In this document: positions 1 through 8,805 of the stretch, piece by piece | Position numbering within the stretch: position 1 is the stretch's first letter | How the letters are laid out: each line of letters opens with the position of its first letter | NCBI RefSeq assembly: GCF_016925635.1 | Contig: NZ_CP070490.1 | Location: forward strand, 124,001-188,000 | Source: Lysinibacillus fusiformis | GTDB lineage: Bacteria; Bacillota; Bacilli; Bacillales_A; Planococcaceae | DNA length: 64,000 nucleotides | Direction of reading: 5' to 3' | Program-made: the position numbers and the translations under genes | Notes under the pieces: model-generated | What the model saw: the letters and a program-made list of their open reading frames with translations, nothing else | The model's database searches: none | What the model was told of the DNA's origin: nothing

Positions 1-237
1 ATGCTCCTTTGCCCAAATTTTTGCCTGTTGAAATAAGTTGCTAGGAATATTTAATGCAAAATGATACTGCTTTGGAATATAAGAATAAATCTTTTCAAAT
101 GTTATCCTACTTTCACCCACGGCTATTGTAAAATGGTCAGCTGTTCTTTCTAGCAAAGCAAAGCCTAACAAATCAACATAAAACTGCTCCATTTTTTGCA
201 CATCGTGAACATATAATTTTACCTTCGTAATCTTCAT
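1..237 (-). CDS. VOC-family (glyoxalase/dioxygenase superfamily) protein, 3' end cut by window
   Basis: The first 79 codons of a gene that runs off the left edge. It starts with ATG at 237 and opens MKITKVKLYVHDVQKMEQFY, the usual first beta-strand and helix of a VOC module, followed by GFALLER and a strand rich in hydrophobic residues. VOC proteins use paired beta-alpha-beta-beta-beta units to hold a metal or a small ligand; they include glyoxalases, dioxygenases and antibiotic-binding proteins. The substrate cannot be told from this half. Family assignment is from pattern recognition only. Confidence 0.6.
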   Translation of the reverse strand, partial: MKITKVKLYVHDVQKMEQFYVDLLGFALLERTADHFTIAVGESRITFEKIYSYIPKQYHFALNIPSNLFQQAKIWAKEH

Positions 238-289
238 TTTTAAGCACCCCTTTACACTCCCTACTATACAAGCAGCTGATAAGAATAGC

Positions 290-445
290 TTCATGCGAAA
301 GAATGAAATTCAATGTAGAACGATTCAAGCAGCTCTCGGTCTCCCCTGCTATTTGGTTGCGAAATCACGAGGAATTCTACATCTTCCTGTGAATCGTTTT
401 GCATTGGTTGTTGTAAACGCGGAGGAAATTCAATTCCCTCGTGTT
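290..445. repeat. Candidate dispersed palindromic repeat in the intergenic region 238-563
   Basis: The 409-base gap before the chemoreceptor gene holds no convincing gene. It contains nested inverted repeats: AACGATTCA (319-327) against TGAATCGTT (390-398), and CACGAGGAATT near 366 against AATTCCCTCGTG near 429. An 87-codon open frame crosses the area but has no ribosome binding site. The layout resembles a folded, repeated intergenic element rather than a coding gene. That it is repeated elsewhere in the genome is a guess. Confidence 0.3.
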
Positions 446-563
446 GTTTCTAATGTTCTATTAATTTTCATCCTTTCTTCATTTCATATTACAACTATTT
501 ATAAGTATTTTTACCTCTTTTTTAAATATTTTTACCTATGTTTACCTTGTAAGTAAAAAGAAC

Positions 564-590
564 TAAACTTTAAATATCCCTTCCCGATAT
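564..590 (+). promoter_or_regulatory. Sigma-D (motility/chemotaxis) type promoter
   Basis: TAAA at 564-567, a 15-base spacer, then CCCGATAT at 583-590. The B. subtilis SigD consensus is TAAA-N14-16-GCCGATAT, so only the first base of the -10 element differs. It lies 57 bases before a chemoreceptor gene, the class of gene SigD transcribes. Confidence 0.75.
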
Positions 591-646
591 ATCTTCTATA
601 AATTAGACAGTCTATTTTTTATCTTTAGTATGAAAGGGAGCTATTT

Positions 647-2380
647 ATGAAGTCGATCAAACAAAAAATCATTAGTATATCATTGATTTTATTTGCATTA
701 CCTTCTTTTATTATTGGATACATTGGATATAGCCAATCAAAGGAACACCTTACAAACTCAGGTGAAATTACCTTGAAAAATAGTGTAGAAATGACCATTC
801 GCATGATCGATAGCTTGAATAAGGAAGTTGAAAAAGGAAGAATGACGCTTGAAGAAGCACAAGAGCAAGCAAAAGTTGCTTTAATCGGTTCAAGAAAGTC
901 TGATGGCACACGAGAAATTGAAAACCCTGTGGATCTAGGAGAAAATGGTTATTTTTTCGTTTTAGATAAACAAGGGCTTGAAGTAGCAAGTCCTCTTTTT
1001 GAAAATGAAAACACATGGGATATGGAAGATGCAAAAGGTAAGCTTTACATCCAGAATATCATCCAGCATTCACAATCGGAGGGCACCTTTACAACATATT
1101 ATTGGCAGCACCCAACAAATGAAGAAAAAATCGAAGAAAAGATTGCTTATAGTAAAATGGAACCTGATTGGGGTTGGATCATTGTTGCTACAACCTATAC
1201 AATGGATTTCTATAAACCTGTTGATTCCATACTTTATACCATGCTGATGACAATAGGTATTTTTTTAATCATTGGTACCATTATCACCCTATTATTTTCA
1301 AAGCATTTGGCATCACCCATCAAAACTATTGCAATCCAACTTAGCGAGATTGCAGAAGGAAATCTTCAAATTGACACTATAAATGTCAACAGAAAGGATG
1401 AAATTGGTCAATTAAACAATTCATTAATTCAACTAAAAGGAAATCTTGCTACAATGATTAGCAACATTGTAAATGTCTCTAAACAGGTGACCGTTCAAAG
1501 TGAAGAAATGACATATACCGCTGAGGAAGTTGGAATAGGTTCAAGACAAATCGCTCTTACAATGAACGACCTTTCCAATGGTGTCGAAGAGCAAGCACAT
1601 TCTTCCACATCATTGCTGGAACAAATAAGTGCGTTCTCTAAAACCATACATGTTGTTGCAACAGAAGGGGACAACATTAAAGATCAATCTCAAAAAATGT
1701 TGACCATCACCAATGAGGGAAACCAACATATGACTTCCTCCATTGAACAGATGACAATTATTGATAGGCAAATTAAAAATTCTTTAGAAATGGTACAAGG
1801 ACTTGATCGTAAGGCTAATCAAATTACGGAGCTTGTGAACGTTATTAAGGATATTTCCGAACAAACGAATTTACTCGCTCTAAATGCTGCCATTGAAGCA
1901 GCGAGAGCTGGTGAACATGGTCGGGGTTTTGCGGTTGTAGCAGGTGAAGTACGGAAGCTAGCAGATCAGGTTAATTTCTCCATCACGAATATTACCTCTA
2001 TTGTGATAGATATTCAATCAGCGTCCAAGCAAGTTGTCGCAACATTAGAGGATAGCTATCAAAAAGTAGCATTTGGTACGCACCAAATTGATGTAATGGG
2101 TGGGGCCTTCCATCATCTAAAAGAGATAATTGAAGCCATTAGTATCAAAGTAGATTCAATGGCGAACTCCATGACGGCTGTTTTAGAGAATACGCACGTT
2201 ATTAACGCTTCAATTGATACGATTGCCGCTGTATCGGAAGAAACGGCGGCTGGAATTGAACAAGTGACTGCCACAACTGAACAATCTAGCAGTTCCATGG
2301 AAAGTGTGGAGGTTAGTGCAAAATTATTAAAAGAGCAAGCGACTACATTAAATGACTTAGTACAACAATTTAAACTTTAG
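647..2380 (+). CDS. Methyl-accepting chemotaxis protein with Cache sensor domain
   Basis: A transmembrane chemoreceptor that passes ligand occupancy to CheA/CheW. Residues 7-29 form the first membrane helix. Residues about 35-190 form an extracytoplasmic single-Cache (sCache_2-like) sensor, with ENGYFFVLD and a following WGWIIV strand. The second membrane helix is 194-217, the HAMP linker about 218-270, and the rest is the long signalling coiled coil. Its hairpin tip (about 404-440) carries the near-invariant [19 protein letters not shown] stretch. The length of 577 residues is normal. GGGAG lies 8 bases before ATG. A SigD-like promoter sits directly upstream and a strong terminator follows, so it is a single-gene unit. 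The ligand is unknown; sCache_2 receptors often bind small organic acids. Confidence 0.95.
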   Translation: MKSIKQKIISISLILFALPSFIIGYIGYSQSKEHLTNSGEITLKNSVEMTIRMIDSLNKEVEKGRMTLEEAQEQAKVALIGSRKSDGTREIENPVDLGENGYFFVLDKQGLEVASPLFENENTWDMEDAKGKLYIQNIIQHSQSEGTFTTYYWQHPTNEEKIEEKIAYSKMEPDWGWIIVATTYTMDFYKPVDSILYTMLMTIGIFLIIGTIITLLFSKHLASPIKTIAIQLSEIAEGNLQIDTINVNRKDEIGQLNNSLIQLKGNLATMISNIVNVSKQVTVQSEEMTYTAEEVGIGSRQIALTMNDLSNGVEEQAHSSTSLLEQISAFSKTIHVVATEGDNIKDQSQKMLTITNEGNQHMTSSIEQMTIIDRQIKNSLEMVQGLDRKANQITELVNVIKDISEQTNLLALNAAIEAARAGEHGRGFAVVAGEVRKLADQVNFSITNITSIVIDIQSASKQVVATLEDSYQKVAFGTHQIDVMGGAFHHLKEIIEAISIKVDSMANSMTAVLENTHVINASIDTIAAVSEETAAGIEQVTATTEQSSSSMESVEVSAKLLKEQATTLNDLVQQFKL

Positions 2381-2386
2381 CTGTCC

Positions 2387-2418
2387 AAAGGAATCACGTC
2401 TATGTTCGTGATTCCTTT
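2387..2418. terminator. Bidirectional rho-independent terminator
   Basis: The hairpin pairs AAAGGAATCACG with CGTGATTCCTTT around an 8-base loop, followed by TTTTGATTTT. It sits between the convergent chemoreceptor and SUKH genes and can serve both. Confidence 0.85.
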
Positions 2419-2427
2419 TGATTTTCC

Positions 2428-3180
2428 TCATCCAATAAATTCCGCTAAGCTGATTTTCTTTTTTTGAAAATCTGCACGGATATGCTGTAACTCGGCCTCT
2501 AACTTTAAGGCACCTGCTTCAATTCCCCTATAAATTACTAGTGGGGGCTGCTCTAAAGCCTTTCTCGCTTGTGAATAATCATAAGATAATAATTTTTTTA
2601 GCAACAATAATGTCTTTAGCTTATCTTTTCCTTCCCCAGTAATAGTTAGTTCATAGTACGCTACAGAACTTTCTACTGGCAGCATATCCTCTAAACCAGG
2701 TGGAATCAGTACACTTTCAAGGAATAAAATTAGATTGTCATAAGCCATTGAGAAATGCCAACTGCCTGTCCCATGAGTAGCGGTAAAAATAGCTGTATCA
2801 CCTCTTGTTAAATCCAGACAATAGGGATCGCCTTCATCTGTAGCGATGACTAAATAATCATGTGGCCAATCCACAATCGCCTCATCTGTCACTGGATTAT
2901 AATTATAGCCATCCTGCCCACGTATTAAATCTCTTGCTCCATAGATCTTTAGATTAATATAATCACCTGTAGCCCATGTGACCCTTTCAATGACATAATG
3001 TCTCAAAAAATAAACATACTCTGCTGGCAATGACCATCCACTATCCATAAAATGGCTAATATCCTCTTCGGCTTGATGATGAAAAACCATTGGATAGGCT
3101 GATTCCCGCTCTTGAAACTCTTCGATAAAATCACGCATTTGCTCTAATACTGCATCGAGTTTCTTTTGTAAATCTTTCAA
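2428..3180 (-). CDS. SMI1/KNR4 (SUKH) family protein
   Basis: A 250-residue SUKH-superfamily protein. The core about residues 50-160 has LPAEYVYFLRHY, then YLVIATDEGDPYCLDL and a tryptophan-containing TGSWHF segment, the usual SMI1/KNR4 order. The C-terminal 70 residues form a separate helical tail. Many bacterial SUKH proteins are immunity proteins against polymorphic toxins, but no toxin gene is adjacent, so that role is only possible here. It starts with TTG at 3180 behind AAAGGAGG. It converges on the chemoreceptor gene and shares its terminator. Confidence 0.7.
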   Translation of the reverse strand: MKDLQKKLDAVLEQMRDFIEEFQERESAYPMVFHHQAEEDISHFMDSGWSLPAEYVYFLRHYVIERVTWATGDYINLKIYGARDLIRGQDGYNYNPVTDEAIVDWPHDYLVIATDEGDPYCLDLTRGDTAIFTATHGTGSWHFSMAYDNLILFLESVLIPPGLEDMLPVESSVAYYELTITGEGKDKLKTLLLLKKLLSYDYSQARKALEQPPLVIYRGIEAGALKLEAELQHIRADFQKKKISLAEFIG

Positions 3181-3330
3181 TGGGATTTCCTCCTTTTAGT
3201 TGCCAAATGTCTTTCTTTGCATTTTAACACATTCCATCATTAACCAATTAAGGGGAACATGTTATAATCATAAAAATAGACTGGTAGTATGCATAACGGG
3301 CACAAAAATAACGGATGGGAGCGATCTGTC

Positions 3331-3669
3331 ATGTCACAACATACGAATGAACAGACAATACAGCAAGCCAACACGGAATTTTTGAAAGCACTTCGCTATT
3401 TGGATTATGGCAAGGTAACACAAGGGGAACAATGTCTCAAACAAGCCACCCATTTAGCAAATCTGGTGGATGACCATCTCACATTTATTCGAGCCGCCAT
3501 TTGCTATGGAGAGTTGCTATGGCATGCTGAAAAATATGATGCCTCCGATCATTGGTTACAGCTTGCACTAGATCGATTGCCCACAGTACAGCAAGATATA
3601 AATGGTTTACTAGATGTGGATGTGCAACGAGCTCGATCCCTACTAAACCATAGACGACACCCATCATAA
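3331..3669 (+). CDS. Small TPR-like helical protein of unknown function
   Basis: A 112-residue protein. The frame extends 14 codons upstream, but the ATG at 3331 (MSQHTNEQ) is preferred because GGGAG lies 9 bases before it. The sequence is made of amphipathic helices with a TPR-like pattern (ANTEFLKALRYLDYGKVTQG, then AAICYGELLWHAEKYDASD), suggesting one or two helical repeats used for protein contact. The GNAT gene starts 14 bases downstream, so the two are probably co-transcribed. I do not recognise a named family. Confidence 0.6.
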   Translation: MSQHTNEQTIQQANTEFLKALRYLDYGKVTQGEQCLKQATHLANLVDDHLTFIRAAICYGELLWHAEKYDASDHWLQLALDRLPTVQQDINGLLDVDVQRARSLLNHRRHPS

Positions 3670-3682
3670 GGAGCAAGCAATC

Positions 3683-4234
3683 ATGAAATTACTTATTAGA
3701 CGTCCAAACCAATCGGACATCCAGGCGTTACACCAATTCTTTTCTCTTGTCATTCAAGATACTTTTGCAAAAGAAGGCATTGCCGAGCTAGTGGACGATC
3801 AACAGCATGAATGGAAAACGAAAAAACAGTATGTAGCAATGGATTTAGAGAGCCAGGGCGAAAAAAGATTTTTCTGGTTAGCTTTGAGCGAAGAAACCGA
3901 TGAAATAATAGGCACTATCGAATATGGTGAAGCCAACGAAATCATCCAACAAACGATCAAAGAAGATCTATCCCAATGTCCAGAAATCGGTACCATATTT
4001 GTTCATCCGAACTATCAAAATCGTGGTATTGGCACCATGCTATTAGAGAAAATGCTAATGACGTTAAAAAATCGAAGGGTTCTTGGTTTTTGTTTAGATA
4101 GTGGGTATAAACAAGCCCAAATCATCTGGCAGAAAAAATTTGGCCAGCCAGATTTTGTCCTTGAAAACTATTGGGGAACAAATAATCACCATATGATTTG
4201 GAAACGAACATTGCCATTTCGACTAAAGGAGTAA
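3683..4234 (+). CDS. GNAT-family N-acetyltransferase
   Basis: An acetyl-CoA-dependent N-acetyltransferase of 183 residues. The acetyl-CoA-binding motif A is visible as IFVHPNYQNRGIGTMLLEKM around residues 108-127, with the Q/RxxGxG/A signature QNRGIG. The preceding strand GTIEYGE and the following GFCLDSGY strand complete the fold. AAGGAG lies 9 bases before ATG. It is downstream of the TPR-like gene and is followed by a second, decayed GNAT gene. The substrate is unknown. Confidence 0.85.
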   Translation: MKLLIRRPNQSDIQALHQFFSLVIQDTFAKEGIAELVDDQQHEWKTKKQYVAMDLESQGEKRFFWLALSEETDEIIGTIEYGEANEIIQQTIKEDLSQCPEIGTIFVHPNYQNRGIGTMLLEKMLMTLKNRRVLGFCLDSGYKQAQIIWQKKFGQPDFVLENYWGTNNHHMIWKRTLPFRLKE

Positions 4235-4237
4235 AAA

Positions 4238-4572
4238 ATGTCCTATCAGATTCTACCAGAACTACATGTAAACAGATTTTATGTCAATAACATGCTCTAT
4301 GCATACAATGTAAAACACTTTCCAAAAGATTTATAAGGTCGATATTAGGAAATACACACACTAATGGTAGACGAAAAGCTTTATAGTTTAGGGCATGGAT
4401 CTAACCATTGATAACAATTGAACAAATTGCAATGGATACTCAGTGTGATTTCATTAAAGTTGACACAATTAGCTTTCAAGCGTTAACATTTTATGAAAAT
4501 CATCATTATGAAATATATGGGACTCTTGATCGCGTGGGAAGAGGCTTTAAACATTATTAAAAAAAAGACATT
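4238..4572 (+). pseudogene. Decayed GNAT acetyltransferase gene
   Basis: The start is intact (ATG at 4238, MSYQILPELHVNRFYVNNML), but TAA at 4334 and a TAG shortly after interrupt a KDL-GRY-EI segment. The central strands appear deleted. The frame then resumes with LMVDEKLYSLGHGSN, a recognisable acetyl-CoA loop. After a frameshift and stop it ends with CDFIKVDTISFQALTFYENH and IYGTLDRVGRGFKHY, the typical C-terminus of this GNAT clade. The pieces line up in order along one ancestral gene of about 140 codons. It differs in sequence from the intact GNAT immediately upstream. Confidence 0.75.
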
Positions 4573-4675
4573 AGGATAGATTTTAAATAAACCATTACGA
4601 TGGGTCAGTATCTTTATTGGTAAGTAATAAAGAGATTATTAATGCCAATACTTATTATGTTTGGAGGGAAATGAA

Positions 4676-4810
4676 ATGTTAAAATTCATTGATGATTTAG
4701 CCGGTGCGGTTTTCGATGTTTTTATGTTGTTTTGTTATTTCTTTGCAGGCGTAATAATTGTAGGAGTCCCCATTTTTTTATTGGCTAAGTTTTTTCTATT
4801 GTTTTACTAA
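4676..4810 (+). CDS. 44-residue hydrophobic membrane peptide
   Basis: A short gene with a good ribosome binding site (GGAGGG, 7 bases before ATG at 4676). The peptide begins MLKFIDDLAGAVFDVFML and is then almost wholly hydrophobic through FFAGVIIVGVPIFLLAKFFL, giving one or two membrane passes with few charges. A strong terminator follows 22 bases after the stop, so the transcript is self-contained. Function is unknown; small membrane regulators or toxin-like peptides have this look, but nothing here proves either. Confidence 0.5.
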   Translation: MLKFIDDLAGAVFDVFMLFCYFFAGVIIVGVPIFLLAKFFLLFY

Positions 4811-4831
4811 ATTCCAAAAACAGGTGTCACT

Positions 4832-4868
4832 AAAAAAGGAATCACTCAAAATAGTGATTCCTTTTTTT
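4832..4868 (+). terminator. Rho-independent terminator
   Basis: GGAATCACT (4838-4846) pairs with AGTGATTCC (4853-4861), extended by an A-run upstream and a run of seven T downstream. It closes the small membrane-peptide gene. Confidence 0.85.
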
Positions 4869-5214
4869 GGTTGGTTGCTGGCAATCAATAGTACTATGAT
4901 AAACTTTTGGAATTATTTCGTTACCACTTCCATGTGCAATTATGAATGGAACATAATATTCTGTTCATACACAGCAGAAAAGTTACCATTTCTTTCATCA
5001 ACAATTCTTCTATACGTTATCTAAAAAGACGCATAAATTAAGGGGTCACTACCATACCGAACTCATTTTACTCAAGCTGCCTAAGGAAATAACCATGTCT
5101 AACTTTTAGGGGTCACTTCAATTATGGAGTGGTCTTTTTACGAATTATTAAAGCTTTCGTTTGCCATCCATGTAACGCAAAATCAACACTACATCCCAAA
5201 AATGCAATATTTTT
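4869..5214. other. Intergenic stretch without a supported gene
   Basis: No open frame with a ribosome binding site is seen. A weak hairpin, GGTCACT against AGTGGTC (5111-5134), is followed by five T and could be a second plus-strand terminator. The phrase GGGGTCACT occurs twice, near 5041 and 5109. Nothing else is identifiable. Confidence 0.4.
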
Positions 5215-5556
5215 TTACGTTCTTTCATTGGAGTTTAACAACACCTCTTTCTTTATGTACGGCTGTCTGAAAAACAAAAATAGCGGTAATGCCAATGATA
5301 AACCAACTGTAAACAAAGTTAATAGACATATCCACTTTTCTTTAATGTTATATTTTCTTGACTCATTGAACATAAAGATTATAAAAACAAAGCATGAAAT
5401 AAAAAAGTCAACAGCGAAGAAGGTGGATATTGAGTTTGTAAATAATAAATCTATTAATAACCCTAAATCAAATCCGTTTTCTTTCAAGAATTTCACCAAA
5501 AAATAATACGGAAATACTGTGCCGATAATCGCAAATAATAAGTACACTTTTCTCAT
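5215..5556 (-). CDS. DUF2834 family membrane protein
   Basis: A 113-residue integral membrane protein with three or four hydrophobic helices. The N-terminus VYLLFAIIGTVFPYYFLVKF, the central STFFAVDFFISCFVFIIF and the C-terminal LSLALPLFLFFRQ follow the DUF2834 pattern, including the conserved Asp in helix 2 and the Pro-Leu...Arg end. AGAGGGGAA precedes the ATG. DUF2834 proteins have no settled function. It is transcribed alone, opposite to its left neighbours. Confidence 0.7.
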   Translation of the reverse strand: MRKVYLLFAIIGTVFPYYFLVKFLKENGFDLGLLIDLLFTNSISTFFAVDFFISCFVFIIFMFNESRKYNIKEKWICLLTLFTVGLSLALPLFLFFRQPYIKKEVLLNSNERT

Positions 5557-5688
5557 TTAAAATTAATTCCCCTCTCTATGATTTTCACAAATATTATACT
5601 TCTTAATGAAACTCTTTTAGTTTAATAATACCTATAAATAATTAATTTTAATAAATATTTCCATTTGTCATTCCAGCCAATTTTCTAA

Positions 5689-6061
5689 CTAGGGTTTATC
5701 ATGCACTATTGATTGTGGATGGCTATCACGTTCATTCAACCAGTTATAGAAAGGTACTGGACGTTCATTAGCAGGAGTTTCTTCTATAGACAGGGATTTA
5801 CTTTGCTTCATATTAGAACGCTCGACAGCCTTGTTATATGCGCCTGTGAATACGGCTCTTAATGTGCTTGTAACTGTCAGAATACCCTCTTTAATATCCA
5901 TAGCGATTTTAAATAGCACGTTCTTAGCTTTTATAAATTCATCCAAAGAATTTACTTGTGCAGCGAATACAACCTTGTGTAGTTCTTGCTAGATTTGTTG
6001 AAAATGAATGAACTACTAAAGATGAAACAGCGAAAGCTGATAAAATCTTCTTTGATACCAT
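5689..6061 (-). pseudogene. Frameshifted small secreted protein gene
   Basis: ATG at 6061 opens a clear signal peptide (MVSKKILSAFAVSSLVVHSF, then STNLA), but this frame stops at a TGA within the TTGGATGAA at about 5945. The continuing protein is in another frame: KVVFAAQVNSLDEFIKAKN and on to a 90-residue tail ending at 5689. Joining the two around 5975-5990 gives one exported protein of about 120 residues. The downstream frame alone would need a TTG start at 5946 without a ribosome binding site. Either the gene is broken or the sequence has a one- or two-base error. The family is not recognised. Confidence 0.5.
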
Positions 6062-6198
6062 AATAAATGCTTTTTTTCTTTTTATTCTTAATATGCTAAT
6101 TAATTACATCTTAACATTTAAGATATTAATATAAAAACTATATATTTCAAGAGAATATTGTAAAATTATTTCTAATACTGAGAAAAGGTGGATTGATT

Positions 6199-6378
6199 AT
6201 GAATTCAATATATAAACCATTAATTTTAGCGGTGGTAGTAGGGTTATACGTATATATAGCCAGTAAAAGTGAAAATAATCTGATACTAAATTTTGTCATA
6301 CTTTATATTATAATTACAATAGTTTATTTATTATTTAGAAAAATTGAAAAGAAAAGAAAAAGAGTAAGGAGAAGATAA
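6199..6378 (+). CDS. Small two-helix membrane protein
   Basis: A 59-residue protein starting at ATG 6199 behind AAAGGTGG (7-base gap); a TTG two codons earlier is less likely. Two hydrophobic helices (PLILAVVVGLYVYIAS and LNFVILYIIITIVYLLF) are followed by a very basic tail, RKIEKKRKRVRRR, which would face the cytoplasm. It has no recognisable family. It lies in an AT-rich accessory area next to a recombinase remnant. Confidence 0.5.
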   Translation: MNSIYKPLILAVVVGLYVYIASKSENNLILNFVILYIIITIVYLLFRKIEKKRKRVRRR

Positions 6379-6439
6379 CTTAATTAAAAGTAGGAGATTC
6401 GAGACTCTGTGAAAACTGAAAAAAAGCAGCTGATAGTAG

Positions 6440-6489
6440 CCAAAACAAAAAATGCCCAGGTACTCAATAAAAACGAGTATCTCGGCATT
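6440..6489 (-). terminator. Minus-strand terminator hairpin
   Basis: AATGCCCAGGTACTC (6451-6465) pairs imperfectly with GAGTATCTCGGCATT (6475-6489). On the minus strand it is followed by TTTTTTGTTTTGG. It is oriented to end transcripts coming from lepA, 264 bases away, and a recombinase fragment lies between. Confidence 0.65.
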
Positions 6490-6652
6490 ATTATTAACTA
6501 TGCTAATTGAAAGTGGACAACCCACAAAAACTGTTCAGAAAAGATTAGGACACAGCAGATCCGCAATTACTGAAGACCGCTATGTCCATTTAACACAGAA
6601 GATGGCAAGAGATGCTGCCGATATTTTTAATTCCATCGCTAAAGATTTATAA
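6490..6652 (+). pseudogene. Tyrosine recombinase (phage-type integrase) C-terminal fragment
   Basis: About 54 codons remain: LLTMLIESGQPTKTVQKRLG, then HSRSAITEDRYVHLT and a helical tail MARDAADIFNSI. LGH is the conserved box-II histidine segment, and the Tyr in DRYVHLT sits where the nucleophile of tyrosine recombinases lies. The N-terminal DNA-binding domain and the upstream Arg motif are missing, so it cannot be active alone. It abuts the minus-strand hairpin ending at 6489. It is read as the remains of a mobile element once present beside lepA. Confidence 0.75.
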
Positions 6653-6753
6653 ATTGCTGGCACAATTTAAATGCGGTGCAAATCGGTGACAATCTCCACC
6701 CAACTGATACAAAATAATTTGATTAAACCCTTATAAACGCTGTTACATCAATG

Positions 6754-8580
6754 TTACTTCGAATCATCCATCTTCAGCACAGCCATGAATGCCTCTTGAG
6801 GGACTTCGACTGAGCCTACTTGTTTCATACGTTTTTTACCTTCTTTTTGTTTATCAAGAAGTTTTCGTTTACGAGAAATATCTCCACCGTAACATTTCGC
6901 TAATACGTTTTTACGGATGGCTTTAATTGTTGAACGTGCCACGATTTTTTGTCCAACTGCTGCTTGAATTGGTACTTCAAATTGTTGACGTGGGATTAAT
7001 TCTTTTAATTTTTCTACGATGATTTTGCCACGATCATAGGCAAAATCACGGTGTACGATGAAGCTTAATGCATCGACTTGCTCACCATTTAGTAAAATAT
7101 CCATCTTCACTAATTTCGATGGCTGGTAACCAATAAGTTCATAGTCGAATGATGCATAGCCCTTTGTATTTGATTTTAAATAGTCAAAGAAATCATAGAC
7201 AATTTCGGATAATGGCATTTCATAAATAATACTTACACGTGATGTATCAATATAGTCCATCGTCATGAAATTACCACGCTTCATTTGACAAAGTTCCATA
7301 ACCGCTCCCACATAATCATTTGGTACCATGATTGTTGCTTTCACATAGGGTTCCTCAACACGATCAATTTTTTGCGGGTCGGGCATAAAGGATGGATTAT
7401 CGACTTTAAGTTCAGAACCATCTGTCATATGGACCTTGTAAATTACGGAAGGTGCTGTTGTAATTAAGTCGATATTAAATTCACGCTCAATACGCTCTTG
7501 AATAATTTCCATATGTAGTAATCCTAAGAATCCACAGCGGAAACCAAAACCAAGTGCTTGCGATGTCTCTGGCTCATATTGTAGAGCAGAGTCATTTAAC
7601 TCTAGCTTTTCTAACGCTTCACGTAAATCATTATATTTGGCTGTATCAATTGGATACAAACCACAGTAAACCATTGGGTTCAAGCGACGATAACCAGCTA
7701 ATGGCTCAGTTGCAGGACGATTCGCATAGGTTACAGTGTCCCCTACACGTGTGTCACCTACATTTTTGATAGATGCTGTTAAATAACCTACATCACCCAC
7801 TGTTAATTCAGCCTGTGGCACAACCTTTGGTGTATGTACCCCAACTTCAATAACCTCGAATTCTGCACCTGTTGCCATCATGCGAATTTTATCGCCAGGC
7901 TTGACAGTACCATTGATGACACGAATCGAAATGATAACACCTTTATAGGCATCGTAAACCGAGTCAAAAATTAAAGCTTGTAGTGGCGCGTCTGGATCAC
8001 CTGTTGGCGCTGGTACCTTCTCTACGATTTGCTCCAGAATATCCTCGATACCAATACCTGCTTTTGCAGAAGCTAAAACTGCTTCAGAAGCATCTAATCC
8101 GATTACATCTTCTACTTCTTGACGTACACGCTCAGGGTCAGCTGCAGGTAAATCAATTTTATTTATTACAGGTAAAATTTCTAAGTCATTGTCAAGTGCT
8201 AAGTAAACATTTGCTAGTGTTTGTGCTTCAATACCTTGAGCTGCGTCCACAACTAAAATGGCACCCTCACAAGCAGCTAAACTACGTGATACTTCATATG
8301 TGAAATCGACGTGCCCTGGTGTGTCGATTAAATGGAATGTATACACTTCGCCGTCTTTTGCTTCGTACTTTAATTGAACTGCATTTAACTTAATTGTTAT
8401 GCCTCGCTCACGCTCTAAATCCATTGAGTCGAGGAGCTGTGCCTTCATCTCACGGGAAGTTAAAGATTTTGTTTGCTCTAAAATACGGTCAGCAAGCGTT
8501 GATTTCCCATGGTCAATATGTGCAATAATAGAGAAATTTCGTATATTCTCTTGTCGTTTTAAACGTGCTTCTCGGTTCAT
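6754..8580 (-). CDS. lepA: Elongation factor 4 (LepA), ribosome back-translocase GTPase
   Basis: A translational GTPase that remodels post-translocation or stalled ribosomes. The G domain has AHIDHGKST (G1), DTPGHVDF (G3) and NKIDLP (G4). EF-G-like domains II, III and V follow, and the LepA-specific C-terminal domain ends in [11 protein letters not shown]. The ATG at 8580 ([17 protein letters not shown]) is preferred over a GTG at 8589 because AGGAG lies 8 bases before it and would overlap the GTG. The length of 608 residues is normal. As in B. subtilis, it lies beyond spoIIP in the gpr/spoIIP region, but here a lipoprotein and an acyltransferase gene intervene. Confidence 0.98.
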   Translation of the reverse strand: MNREARLKRQENIRNFSIIAHIDHGKSTLADRILEQTKSLTSREMKAQLLDSMDLERERGITIKLNAVQLKYEAKDGEVYTFHLIDTPGHVDFTYEVSRSLAACEGAILVVDAAQGIEAQTLANVYLALDNDLEILPVINKIDLPAADPERVRQEVEDVIGLDASEAVLASAKAGIGIEDILEQIVEKVPAPTGDPDAPLQALIFDSVYDAYKGVIISIRVINGTVKPGDKIRMMATGAEFEVIEVGVHTPKVVPQAELTVGDVGYLTASIKNVGDTRVGDTVTYANRPATEPLAGYRRLNPMVYCGLYPIDTAKYNDLREALEKLELNDSALQYEPETSQALGFGFRCGFLGLLHMEIIQERIEREFNIDLITTAPSVIYKVHMTDGSELKVDNPSFMPDPQKIDRVEEPYVKATIMVPNDYVGAVMELCQMKRGNFMTMDYIDTSRVSIIYEMPLSEIVYDFFDYLKSNTKGYASFDYELIGYQPSKLVKMDILLNGEQVDALSFIVHRDFAYDRGKIIVEKLKELIPRQQFEVPIQAAVGQKIVARSTIKAIRKNVLAKCYGGDISRKRKLLDKQKEGKKRMKQVGSVEVPQEAFMAVLKMDDSK

Positions 8581-8805
8581 CTTTTCCACTCCTAATTAAA
8601 CTATAATGAATTATACTATGAACGTTATGCAAAGTACAACAGCAACTAGACTAGAAAGCCTATAATATCAATACTTTCAGTGTTTCATGTCGTTTTTAAA
8701 TTTTACAGTATTAAGTATATAAATACAGAGAAATCAACTGTGGAAGCACACGATGTGTAACAGTTTAGATGGAAATGCGTCTACTGGACAAGAGGAGGAA
8801 TTGCG

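Noticed and set aside
293-556. 87-codon open frame
   Set aside because: No ribosome site; it overlaps inverted repeats and an AT-rich promoter area.
2428-3180. Toxin-immunity module
   Set aside because: The SUKH protein alone is not enough; no polymorphic toxin or secretion gene is adjacent.
4824-5024. 66-codon open frame
   Set aside because: It begins inside and reads through a strong terminator hairpin, with no ribosome site.
5129-5506. 125-codon plus-strand frame opposite the DUF2834 gene
   Set aside because: The minus strand encodes a recognisable membrane protein with a ribosome site; the plus frame is its shadow.
6452-6652. A functional integrase or prophage
   Set aside because: Only the C-terminal part remains, its apparent start lies inside a hairpin, and no other phage gene is nearby.
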